A stretch of DNA of 64,000 bases from contig NC_066581.1 of assembly GCF_024323335.1 (NCBI RefSeq), positions 180,227,330 through 180,291,329 of the forward strand, in the 5' to 3' direction. The notes under the pieces were generated by a model, which ran no database searches, had not been told where the DNA came from, and saw nothing but the letters and a program-made list of their open reading frames with translations. The stretch comes from Lathyrus oleraceus. Taxonomy: Eukaryota; Streptophyta; Magnoliopsida; Fabales; Fabaceae. The stretch's first letter is position 1, and each line of letters begins with the position of its first letter. Both the position numbers and the translations under genes were made by a program. Of this stretch, positions 35,988-46,540 are shown piece by piece.

Positions 35988-38358
35988 TAAGGATTTGGAG
36001 GTAGAGGCATCCTCTGGAGCAGCTGGGACAACATGTTCTGAATGTTAATGTTGACAGAGTCCTGTTGATCCAGTCTGGCTCGAACTACCTGTTGTTTTTT
36101 ATGCAGTTCTTCAAGAGTCTTCAGGACCAGAGGGACGAATCCAGAGTTGGAGGACTCCCCCTAAGTCAGTGCATCATCTCTGGCTTTGGCAGCAGCTTCT
36201 TCAGCAATACGGGTTGCTTCTTCAGCGTCGGCTTTGGCTTTTGCCTCAGCCTCAGCAGCAGCAGCATCAACACGAGCCTTAGCTTCAGCTTCTCTAATTC
36301 TCTGAAGTTCTTCTTGACGCACTTTCTCTTCAGCTTCCTTCCTTGCTTGTTCCTCAACTTCTCTGGCTAGTCGCTCTTGGAGTCTGATCTCAGCGTCTCT
36401 GATGAATTCGTTGCGGACTTGTTCAAAGAGGCCTTTCATCTTAAAGGCTTCATAGGTCATCCAACTTATCACTCTGTTCCAGTGAGTCCTTACAGCAGAG
36501 GTATCATCACTGATACCAGAGTTGATGGTCAGAGACTTGACCTTTTCAACTGAAGACTCTGCAAAAACCTTAATTGCTTCTTCAAGGGTCAGAAGGGTAG
36601 TTTCTGGTCATTGGCAGAGGCTTGGGAGGGTGAGGTGGGGGCACTTAGGTTAAGTGTGGGAGTTGTTGGGTCAGCGAAAGTGATTGGTTGTGGTATGCCA
36701 GAGTGTGTTGGTTCAGATGATTGTGATTAAGAGTGGATTCGTTCTGAAGGTTGTGATTCAGATGTGGTTGGGTTTAGATATTCTGGAGGTGGGGAAGTGA
36801 TTTCAGGTGCAGGGTTAGGATGTGATGGCTTTTGAGTGGCCAGAGCACAGTCTTGGAGCTGACCCATAGTGGGGAATTGAGGGTCAGATGGTTCAGTGTC
36901 AGATGAAAGTTCGTAGTAAGGTGAGGATTGAGGAGATGGTGATGATGTTGGTGAGGTGGTTTCGTTTAGCATTTATGCTTCTGAAATAGGTAAAGTTGTG
37001 GTAGCTAGGTTGAATTTCTGAGATGGTGGGTTACAGGATCTGGTGGTTGAGGGAGGAGTGTCAGCAGTGGTGTATATATGGTTTGTTTGAGGAAGAGAAG
37101 AAGCAATGGATTTAATTTTTACAGAGGGAGGGAGAGATATAGACTTACATGGAGAGCCAACCAGAGGCACTGGGGGTCTTGATCCAGATGTTTCTCACAA
37201 CTTAGCTTTCTTCTCCTGCTTGGTCTTCTCAGAGGGCTCTCGTATCCTCTTCTAGAAGTTTGGTGGCAACTCAGGCAGCCACTCCACTGAGAATTCTGTG
37301 ATATCCACTCCTTGCTTGTACAGATCCTCTAGATAGTATGCTATTACCTTTGGAGGGTCGATCTTGGTGAATAAGTAGAGTCTGTTGGGAATCTCCCTCT
37401 GATCTTTAAGTGCTTCCCAAGAGGTATCAAGTGTTGTTTTGGCTCTCACTTGATCAATGATTCCCATGCTCTTCAGATTGCGAGCATTCAGAGGTCTGCC
37501 AGTATCAATCATGACGTCTTCCATGAGTCTGAGCTGAATCAGATGGTCTACGTGGCCACTCTCGATCAGCACATCAGATATCAGTCTCCCTAGAGGGATG
37601 TAGTTCCTTGTCTTCATATTGTTTCTGGTGTCTTTAACGGAATCTATGAGGTACTTGAAAAGGAGTGCAGGTAGGCAGAGCTTCAGACCCTTGTGAATGC
37701 AGTACAAGATGCACTTCTGATCTGTGTTGATGTAGTCAGAAGAGTTTGAAGCTGGACGATGATAGATGGTGCCTAAGATAATCTTCAGCCAAACCCGTAG
37801 GTTCAGATGCAGTTCCTTGTTCTTGGAATGCTTGCCTTCAGCATTCTGTTGGAAGATGGTAAGGTTTATCTCCTGGGACAAGTACTTTGCCTTAGGGTTG
37901 ATGTTGTAGATGCGTCTTCCTCCTGTCTTCTCCATGTTCAGAAGAGAGGCATTCAATTTCTCTGTGATGACTATCTTGACTCCCAGAACGTAGGAGACAA
38001 TGTAGTGATCATCAGAGTCTGCGAAACGCGAGAACTCCTTCACCAGATTCGTGTACACCGGGCCATAGAGGTGTTGAAAGTAATTTTCCCACCCTTGCTT
38101 TTTCAGTTCTTCAGTGAGGTCCACGCCATTGCGCTTCATGTTATCAAAATCCACCAAGGTTTCACAAAGAACTTCCAGCTTATCAAAAGGGGTTGCTAGA
38201 TGAATGTGAGGCTCACGATCAAGAATGTGAGGTTCCTTATAGATAAGAGTGGAGACGATGCCGGTGGTTGTAGGGGTTTGCTGACTGGAACTTGATGCTT
38301 GCTCTGTTGAGTTCATTTGCTGGGAGAAATTATACACTAACTGTTGTTGAGAATCCAT
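35988..38358 (-). pseudogene. SIRE env-like ORF (transposon-protein domain, Pro-rich linker, coiled coil)
   Basis: Follows pol by about 500 bp. I choose the start MDSQQQLVYNFSQQ at 38358; an in-frame ATG at 38568 would add a stretch with no recognised similarity. Residues about 50-370 form the conserved domain (HLATPFDKLEVLCETLVDF, NLRVWLKIILGTIYHRPAS, CILYCIHKGLKLCLP, YIPLGRLISDVL). A TAG then occurs near 37254, and a Ser/Pro-rich linker has stops near 37198, 36973 and 36727. A frameshift follows near 36597. The tail is an Ala/Glu-rich coiled coil (36430-36170) ending LLQRMPLPPNP* at 35988. SIRE1-type elements have such an ORF; no convincing membrane anchor is visible, and its role is unproven. 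Confidence 0.8.
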
Positions 38359-38872
38359 GAAGAGTGGTTGAATATGATGATGAATGTTGAAGAACTTGGT
38401 AACAACTGCAAAAAATCCTTTGAAGGAGGAGAGAACTGAGAGAGAGGGTTTGTGAGTTCGTGAGTGTGAAAGTGTGCAAGTGTAGATTGTGAAATGCATA
38501 TATACACAATTAGGGTGCATGCAAAATGACACAAAAATGTTGAGTTTAATAGATAGCATGTTAACCAAGTAAGCACGTTAGAGAGGAGAATGATTACAAC
38601 TCATAAATGACGTCTAATCCCCAAAATCAACACACTGCTCAAGGAGATATCAAGAGTTTATTTCTTGATTACTGCTAGACAGTTGTCTCGAAGTTCCAAG
38701 GTCAGAAGAAAGATGTACCAAGTGTTACTTTATTTTATCTTCAGGAATACCAAAGGGTTGGTTCCTGGAGATTTCTAACTCAGATGACTTCTAACTGGTA
38801 GTAGCATCAGAGTCAGATACAAAATCCAGTTGTTTACTTCAGAGTCTTATTTTGCTATCTCAGAGGCACATT

Positions 38873-40335
38873 TCATTCTGGATAATTTTGAATGTTTAGA
38901 TTTTTTAAGATAAAAGAGAATCTATCTTCAGCAAGGGGTTTGGTAAAAATATCATCCCATTGATGGTCTGTATCAATAAATTTTAATGTTTTATTTCTAA
39001 ACATAGTGTCTAATCAAATGATGTTTTATTTCTATGTGCTTAGCTCTGGAATCCAAAACTAGGATTCTTACTTAAATAGATGGCAGCAGTATTGTCACAG
39101 AAGATAGGAATGTTACTCTCAAATATTTGAAGATCTTCTAGTTGATTCTTCATCTAGAGCATCTGAGTAGTGCATAGTGATGCTGGAATATATTTTGCTT
39201 CTGCAGTGGACAGAGCTATGGTTGATTGCCTTTTGCTAGCCTAGGATATTATATTCTTTCCCAAGAACTGACAGTTCCCAGATGTACTTTTACGTTCCAT
39301 TCTGTCCCCTGCATAATCTGCATCACAGTAACTAGAAAGTCTATACTCTGATGTTTTCTCATACATCAGGCCCATGTTAGGGGTTCCTTTCAGATACCCG
39401 AGTTATCTTTTAACAGATGTTAAATGTGATTCTCTAGGATCATATTGGAATTTGGCACAGAGACATACACTAAACAGAATATCAGGACGGGTAGCAGTCA
39501 GATAGATAAGAGAGCCTATCATACCACGATTGAGCTTCTGACAAACCTTCTGGCTAACTTCTTCTTTTTCCAGAATGCAAGTTGGATGCATATGTGTGTT
39601 AGCCGGTTTGTATTCCGCCATTTCGAATTTCTTTAGAATGTCTTTAATGTATTTACTTTGATGAACATAGGTGGCTTCTGAAGCATGATTGATTTGAATT
39701 CCTAGAAAGAACTTTAGTTCTTGCATTAAGCTCATTTCAAATTCTGCCTGCATTAGCTAAGAGAATTCTTGACATACAAAAGGATTAGCTGAAGAGTGTA
39801 GAGTCAACTTTTCCTTTAATAAAGTGATGTTCCAGAAGAAAATTGCTTAGTCTTTCATACCAAGCTCTAGGAGCTTGTTTTAAACAGTATAATGATTTCT
39901 TAAGTTTAAAAACATGTTCTGGACAATTTGAGTTTTCAAAACTTGGAGGTTGATTGACATACACTTCTTCTGAGATATAACCATTAAGAAATGCACTTTT
40001 GACATCCATTTGATATAGTTTGATTGAATTATTTACAACAAATGAAACAAGTAAACGAATAGATTCTAACCTGGGGACTGGGGCAAAGGTTTCATTGTAG
40101 TCAATGCGTTCTTGATGACTGAACCCTTGTGCCACCAGTCGAGCTTTGTTTCTGACAACTTCTCCTTTTTCGTTCAGTATGTTTCTGAATACCCATCTGG
40201 TTCCAATAATGTGAGTACCCTTAGGTTTTGAAACAAGATCCCAGACGTCATTCGTTGAGAATTGATCTAGCTCTTCTTTCATAGCTAGAACCCAATCGCC
40301 GTCTTGAAGTGCCTCATCACAGGAAGTAGGCTCAA
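38873..40335 (-). pseudogene. Copia RT and RNase H (SIRE), catalytic YVDD region deleted
   Basis: RT runs WDLVSKPKGTHIIGTRWVFR, ARLVAQGFSHQERIDY, FAPVPRLESIR, MDVKSAFLNGYISEEVYV, LKKSLYCLKQAPRAWY, then VDSTLF. The segment that should contain YVDD is absent at about 39800, and reading resumes ANPFVCQEFS, stop, MQAEFEMSLMQELKFFLGIQI. RNase H motifs follow: YCDADYAGDRMERKSTSG, STAEAKYI, IFCDNTAAI, and the end TKPLAEDRF to 38873. Several stops are present. It cannot make an active reverse transcriptase. Confidence 0.88.
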
Positions 40336-41877
40336 TTAGAGATATTGTCCTAGAGGGATTTCTTCAGGTACCTTGAATGTTGACCTAGTTCGGATAGGTT
40401 CATCCTTGTTTCCCAGAATCAAATCTTCAGAGATGTTGGGGCGACTTCTGGACTTCTTCTGGAAAGTTGAGGCTTTAGTTGCATATGGACTTTGTTTATC
40501 TGATACTTCTGGTGATTTGGTCTTTTCGTCAGAACCTGCAAGAGTAATCTCCAGATCTGCAAGTTTCTCAACTAGCTTTGACTTTTCAAGGTCAAGCTTA
40601 TCATCAAATCTAACATGAATTGATTCTTCCATAATTTTGGTTTCTGTGTTGTATACTTTGTATCCTTTAGAGCGTTCTGAGTATCCTAAAATAATACCTT
40701 TTTGTGCTTTTGAATCAAACTTGTTCAGATGTTCTTTAGTATTTAGAATAAAGCAAGGGCATCCAAAAGGATGAAAATAAGAAATATTGGGTTTTCTTCC
40801 CTTACACAGTTCATAGGGAGTCTTCTCCAGAATTGGTCTTATAGAGATTCTATTCTGAATATAACACGTTGTATTTACTACTTCAGCCCAAAAGTGCTTA
40901 GCCATATTTGTTTCATTGATGATGGTTCTGGCCATCTCTTGGAGTGTCCTATTCTTCCTTTCTACAACTCCATTTTGTTGTGGAGTTCTAGGACAGGAGA
41001 AATCATGGGATATTCCATTAGAATCAAATAGTTCTTCAAAACATTTATTTTCAAATTCTCCGCCAAGACCACTTCTGACTCTGATGATTTTGGAGTCAAA
41101 TTCGTTTTGCACTTTGGAACAGAAGCTAGTGAATACAGAGTGAGACTCACTCTTGTGCTTTTGGAATTTTACCCATGTCCAATGACTGAAATCATCAACA
41201 ATAACTAGTCCATATTTCTTCCCATTGACTGATGATGTTTTAACAGGTCCAAACAGGTCAATGTGAAGAAGTCCAGAGGCTTAGAGGTGGAACCAATATT
41301 TTGGAAAATTTCCCTTTCTAACATGCCTCACATAGAGCATCTGAAGAAAACTTCAGCTTGGGTAGACCTCTGACTAACTCGAGTTTATTTAGCTGAGATA
41401 ATTTTCTCATGCTAATGTGGCCCAAGCGTCTTTGCCATACCCATTGCTCTTCATGAACAAACATCAAACATTTTACATTTTTCTCTTTTAAGTTTGAAAT
41501 ATTTATTTTGTAAATATTGTTTTTCCTCTTGCCAGTGAATATGATTGTTCCATTGTTTTGATTAATTGCTTTAAATGTTTTTTGATTGAAGATTACATCT
41601 AGCCATTATCTCTCAATTGACTTATTGATAACAGGTTTTGCATTAATCCTTCTACATAGAGAACATCAGATAGAGAGGGAAGAGTTCCATTACCAATAGT
41701 TCTAGAGCCTTTGATCCTTCCTTTTTGATTTCCTCCGAAACCTACGAAGTCAGCATCTTTAAGTACCAGGCTTTGGAACATATACTTTCTTCCCGTCATG
41801 TGTCGCGAGCATCCAGAGTCCAAGTACCATGATTGGTGTCTTACCTCTGCTGCATAAGATATCTGCAACATAAACAA
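40336..41877 (-). pseudogene. Copia protease and integrase (SIRE)
   Basis: Protease active-site WYLDSGCSRHMTG near 41820 and ISQLRDNG at its end. The pre-integrase zinc region (QRRLGHISMRKL ... CEAC) near 41400 has stops and frame changes through 41350-41110, which damage the first catalytic Asp segment. From 41112 the frame is open for 258 codons: LGGEFENKCFEE in the second-Asp region (canonical RSDHGGEF here RSGLGGEF, so the Asp is lost), Glu in PRTPQQNGVVERKN, then FHPFGCPCFILN and the long linker to RT. Confidence 0.87.
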
Positions 41878-43567
41878 TCTTATCCTTTGGTACCCAGAAT
41901 CTTTTGGGTCCTTTATGATTAGTTTTCCCAGAGTTTCTTAAAACTTTGGGCTTTCTAGCATTATAAAAACGTCGTGCTTGTGTATGTGTGTAGTGATAAG
42001 AAAATGGAGATTTCGGTTTTTCACTTGTGGAAGATATGTCTTCACTAGGGTCATGCCCAATTCCTCTTCTATTATTATGACTAACTCCATAAATCATGGA
42101 TGCCATTCTGCTCCTCTCTATCCCATTCTTCAGAAACTTTTGAAAAGATTTTAAATATTCATAAATTATTGTGTTCGAAGTTTATGGAGCTTGAGATAAC
42201 GCTTCTTCAAGTTTTAAACATTGTTTATTTGTGGAGTCTCTTTATAACATCAAAGTTCGATTTTCATCTTTTAGATTTGAAACTGTCATCTCAAGTTTAC
42301 CACATTCTTCGATGGTTTCTTCAAGAACCTCTTTTACAACTTTAAATTTTTGTTTAAGTTTCTGGTATGAGTTTAGTGTTTCAGAAAGGCATGATTCGAG
42401 GTCAAAGCGAGAAAGATCAGAAAATACCTCTTCATATTCAGATTCTCCATCTGATGTATTTCTGGAGGTGGTAGCCATGACTGCAACATTTGCCTGTTCT
42501 TCAGAGTCTGATTCTAAAGAATCAGATCCACTGTCGTCCCAGGTGGCCATCAATCCCTTTTTGGTTCTGAAAGAACTTTTCTTGAAATTTTCTCTTCTAG
42601 AGCTTTCTTTCATCAACTTGGGACATTCATTTCTGTAATGAACTGTTTCCTTACATTCATAGCATGTTATATCTTTGTTAGATTTACCTTTGGAAGTTGA
42701 TTCTGATCGATCTCCCTTGGGTCTTGGTCTTCTAAAGTTATTATTCCTTTTTCTCCAGAGTTGTTTCACTCTTCTGGTTAAAAGAGATAATTCTTCTTCG
42801 CCGTCAGAGTCTTCCTTTTCAGAATCATCATTGTCTTCTTCTTCAGTCTGGAAGGCTTTGTTTCTATCTGGTTTGCGTCTTTCGGATCTGGACTATAGTG
42901 CTACAAATTTGATCTTCTTTTGAGGTTCATCTTCCTCCAGTTATATCTTGTGGCTTCTGAGTGAACGAACGAGTTCCTCAAGGCTGATACTGTTCAGATC
43001 TTTTGATAACTTTATAGCTGTGACCATGGGTCTCCATTTCTTTGGCAAGCTTCTAACAATCTTTTTGACATGATCTGCAATTGTATATCTTTTATCTAGC
43101 ACTTTGAGTCTTGCAATTAAAGTTTGAAATCTACAAACCATTACCTCTACAGCTTCATCGTCCTCCATTTTGAAAGCTTCATATTTCTGGATTAGAGCCA
43201 GAGCCTTTGTTTCTTTGACTTGAGAATTTCCTTCGTGAGTCATCCTCAGGGAGTCAAGTATTTCTTTAGATATTCCCCTGTTGGTGATCTTTTCATATTC
43301 ATTATAGGAAATAACATTCAGTAGTATCGTTCTGGCTTTGTGATGGTTCTTGAATTCACGCTTTTGATCATCTGACATTCTGCTTCTGGGAATAGCAACT
43401 CCAGCGTCTGTCACAAGTGGTGTGTAGCCAATTGTGACAATATCCCAGAGATCAACATCGTACCCCAGAAAGAAACTTTCAATTCTGTCTTTCCAATAAT
43501 CAAATTTTTCTCCATCAAAGATTGGAGGTTTAACATTGTAACTATCTCTTTCATTAGTGTTGGCCAT
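41878..43567 (-). pseudogene. gag: Copia gag (SIRE), broken
   Basis: Starts MANTNERDSYNVKPPIF at 43567 with FDYWKDRIESFFLG. Stops after RSHKI (TAA near 42940) and again near 42905, then continues with ELSLLTRRVKQLWRKRNNN, a zinc knuckle CYECKETVHYRNEC (Gly to Val change) near 42670, and an acidic Ser-rich region. Stops and frame changes occur at 42240-42110. The C-terminal segment includes ASMIYGVSHNNRRGIGH and NHKGPKRFWVPKDKIVYVADIL up to the protease. Confidence 0.88.
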
Positions 43568-43633
43568 AGTTTCTCACACTGGATCTCTCTACAATGTTAA
43601 GTATTTTATTAGAAAATCAATAACAGAGCCGAA

Positions 43634-43645
43634 GCTCTGATACCA
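43634..43645 (-). other. Primer binding site, tRNA-iMet type (SIRE)
   Basis: Minus strand TGGTATCAGAGC, two bases from the LTR edge at 43648. Confidence 0.92.
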
Positions 43646-43647
43646 AT

Positions 43648-44646
43648 TGAAGATTGAGAAAACAAGAAAGGGGGTTTGAATTGTTTTGGAAATAAAAACT
43701 TTTTCAGAAATCAAAACACACACAGAATTTTATACTGGTTCGCTTGAAATTCAAAGCTACTCCAGTCCATCCAACTAAGGTGATTTCTCCTTCAACAAGG
43801 ACTTAATCCACTAAACTTGAAAGATTACACAACCAAACGTCTAAGAGAATAATCTATTAGCCCTCTCTAGTATTCAGACTGCGCAGAGTCACTTGAGGAA
43901 ATAGTTTAAGCAAAAGTAAATTGTAATGTAAAGTGCTTCTAACAAAAAGCAAGTATTACAGAAAGTAAGAGGAGCAAAAGCTTTTCACGTAAGAGCAGCA
44001 ACTCGTGAAAAAGAGAGAGAATGAATGAGATTTCTGTGTGTCTCAGGTGTATTGTCTTATAAGGTATTCCATCCTTTATATAGTCATTGAGAGGACCGTT
44101 ATAGTGATGACAGAATCTTAGTCATTGAAGAATAATTAATGTCATAACTCTCTTTGTTTCTTTCTAAAACCATTTTGCCTGCCTCATTATTCCCTTCTTT
44201 AAATAATTTCTTTCCATAATGAGATTTTTTTTGGTTACGCGTTTTGGACTTGTGAGTCTGCATCAGAGTCTTGACATGTCAGAGTTTGACTTTAGAGGCT
44301 GATAATGTATGACTTCATCAGAGCTTCTCAATTCTCTAGACTTCTTAAGTATCAGAGTCTGGATCCAGTAGTCTTTTGTCGGAGCTTCTGACTTCTTAAC
44401 TGTTGCGCTGGAATCTGCGTTGGTCAGAATCAGAACCTTCTGGACGTATTCTTTCTGAGTGGCATCTGATCATCGAATACTTTTATATCTGATGTAATTT
44501 TGTATCTAATGTATGGTCAGAATCCTGAGTAAATGCTCAGAGTCATGCATACTAAGAAAAAATCTCGTTAGAGTACCATTTTTGTTTCATCCTTTGTTAT
44601 CATCAAAATCTTAGAGATATATTGTAAAACCAACTTTGTTCTTACA
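43648..44646 (-). repeat. 5' LTR of the complete SIRE element
   Basis: 999 bp, same ends as 34593-35578. TATA box CTATATAAA on the minus strand at 44075-44083 is the promoter of the element. Confidence 0.93.
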
Positions 44647-45142
44647 AAAGTTAATATAAGTAAAGTGTTAGTAAATGATGTTAGTAAAAGATAAAAATAT
44701 TTTTTGGTCATTTTTTGGAGAACACTCAACTATCCACCCACAAACATGAAAATATGAACCTATACATCATTTGTGAGAAGGGCTCCAACTTGGATAAAAT
44801 CAACAAATACGCCACTAGCTCTCACAAATGGAAAAGGAGAAACATTATCATACAATACCATGAGGAATAGGATACTTAAAATCTCAATTATAAAAATTCA
44901 TTTGCTTTCGGGACAAATTTAGCACTATGTTAAGCAATCATAAATTGACCCTTGCAGAAGTCACAACTATCTGAGGCCGGTCAATAATAATGTTTGTATT
45001 AATATATGATATAGAAATGGCAAGGAGGATGGTTCATTCTTTCAATCCACACTTCATGACACTTAGGACAAACTTATGAATCAATCCAAAGTACCTTATA
45101 TGATCCATGATCACTTAGAAGGTATATTTGAAATGATGAAAG
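44647..45142 (-). repeat. Ogre/Tat-type LTR sequence (block 2, right part)
   Basis: Continues the AT-rich, non-coding LTR sequence after the SIRE insertion. Positions 44700-44905 resemble 33650-33835 (shared GAGAACACTCAACTA-like, GAGAAGGGCT and CAACTTGGATAA stretches), suggesting an internal duplication. Cut at 45143 by the next copia element. Confidence 0.55.
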
Positions 45143-45998
45143 TGTTGGTGTAAGCCCTAGAGGCCAATACTTTTGGCACTTGTATCGAATTATTTATTAA
45201 TGATAAAAGGCTTTTTCTTTATTATGTTTGTTTAATAAAGTCTCTAGAATAGCTAGTCCGTTTAATGTATCAAGTGTGACTTAATCATGAGATCCCATTA
45301 AACATTAGGACACCATTATTAAAGTATCCGTAGTCGAGCTTTGTTGTAAAGTGGGATAACATTAAAGAATTAAGACTATTATGTATATAGACTGATGATC
45401 ACATCTCATGGGTCATGGATAAGGAGTTATCAAGTCTCAAACATAGGTATGAATCTTAAGAGTAATATTTATACTGGATTGACCCACTATGATAATACTA
45501 TATAGAATGTTATGCAAAGTGTCATAAGTTATTCTCATGGTGATAGTGGTGTATACCACCACCCTTCGACCTGAAACCACTATGGACCCTAGATGTAGAG
45601 TCGAGTGCCTTATTGCTAATCAAACATTGTCCGTAACTGGATGACCATAAAGATAGTTGATGGGTACTCCACGAAGCATGCTGAGGGACATAAGTGACCT
45701 CGATGGAATTTTCCCATCCTGCGTAGCAAGATAGACATAAGGGACAAGGATGACACGGTCTATGCCTTGCGTTCAATATAGACATAAGGGAAAAAGGGTA
45801 ATTGTACACATAAGTATTATCACAAAAGGATTTGTCAGATCACATGACATTTCCATGTCTTGGGTAGTAGTGACGTGTTGCTAGATACCACTCACTATTT
45901 ATTATGTTAAATACGTGATTTAATATAATTACCAATATCGTGAGAACCTACAGGGTCACACACAAAAGGACGGATTGATGAGCGATAGAGTAAAGAAG

Positions 45999-46151
45999 GA
46001 ACACCGTAAGGTACGGTGCACTTAAGTGAATTGTAGAACATCGTGAGGTACGATACACTTAAGTAGAATATGAAATATGGTAAGGTACTACGTGCTTAAG
46101 TGATTTTGGATTTTGGTATATCATAAGATATGGGCGACTTACACTTAAGTG
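45999..46151 (+). promoter_or_regulatory. U3 tandem palindromic repeats upstream of the TATA box
   Basis: CACTTAAGTG or one-base variants at 46019-46028, 46056-46065, 46093-46102 and 46142-46151. The first two are each preceded by an inverted pair such as CACCGTAAGGTACGGTG, and the later two by more degenerate versions. Spacing 37, 37 and 49 bases. Their place 35-190 bp upstream of TATA suggests enhancer-like binding sites; this is inference. Confidence 0.65.
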
Positions 46152-46184
46152 GGCTTTTTAGCTTACAGCCCATGCAAGTGGTTC

Positions 46185-46192
46185 TATAAATA
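46185..46192 (+). promoter_or_regulatory. LTR TATA box (TATAAATA)
   Basis: In the context GTTCTATAAATAGAACCC, itself an inverted repeat around the TATA box. It is followed after about 45 bp by a CT-rich tract, a common plant LTR promoter layout. Confidence 0.8.
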
Positions 46193-46230
46193 GAACCCTT
46201 GTGCAGAAGCATTTGTGCATATGAAATTTT

Positions 46231-46231
46231 G

Positions 46232-46295
<64 letters not shown>
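46231..46295 (+). repeat. (CT)n microsatellite in the 5' LTR
   Basis: Nearly pure CT repeat with two small interruptions, downstream of the TATA box, so it would lie in the 5' untranslated RNA. Confidence 0.95.
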
Positions 46296-46299
<4 letters not shown>

Positions 46300-46528
46300 A
46301 AAGCCTTCATTCGTAGCAGCTAGCACTGAGATTGAAGGAATCCGTTCATCTGGACTGAGAAGAGGCGTTGTCACCATTCAACATTCATGATCACTCCTTA
46401 GATATGCATCAAAGGTTTCAAACGCCACAAGAGGTAACGATTCTATCATTGGTCATGCCCATTCGTAAGGATCACAAATGGAGAAATTTTTAATTTCCGC
46501 TGCGTTTTGGATCGCTATTCTCCTATAG

Positions 46529-46540
46529 TGGTATTAGAGC
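46529..46540 (+). other. Primer binding site, tRNA-iMet type (one change)
   Basis: TGGTATTAGAGC, one C-to-T change from TGGTATCAGAGC. Confidence 0.85.

Larger units (their letters stand above)
34593..44646 (-). mobile_element. SIRE/Maximus-type Ty1/copia element, complete, with env-like ORF
   Basis: 10.05 kb on the minus strand: 5' LTR (43648-44646), iMet primer site, gag, protease, integrase, RT, RNase H (to 38873), env-like ORF (38358-35988), polypurine tracts and 3' LTR (34593-35578). Flanks AAATT and AAAGT look like a target duplication with one change. By eye the two LTRs differ at roughly 5% of sites in their first 330 bp, so the insertion is not recent. Several stops and a deletion of the RT catalytic motif make it defective. 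Confidence 0.93.
45143..46527 (+). repeat. 5' LTR of the plus-strand copia element
   Basis: Starts TGTTGGTGTAAGCCCTAG; the same start occurs at 52082. The end is placed just before the primer site; the terminal CA appears changed to TA. It carries palindromic tandem repeats (45999-46151), a TATA box and a (CT)n tract. Confidence 0.88.

Noticed and set aside
36161..36472. Ala/Glu-rich coiled-coil frame as a separate gene
   Set aside because: It is the C-terminal part of the same env-like ORF, separated only by stops and a frameshift, and the frame continues after its stop to 35988.
37252..38568. 438-codon minus-strand frame as a possible host gene
   Set aside because: It lies between RNase H and the 3' LTR of a complete SIRE element and matches the env-like position and domain, so it belongs to the element.
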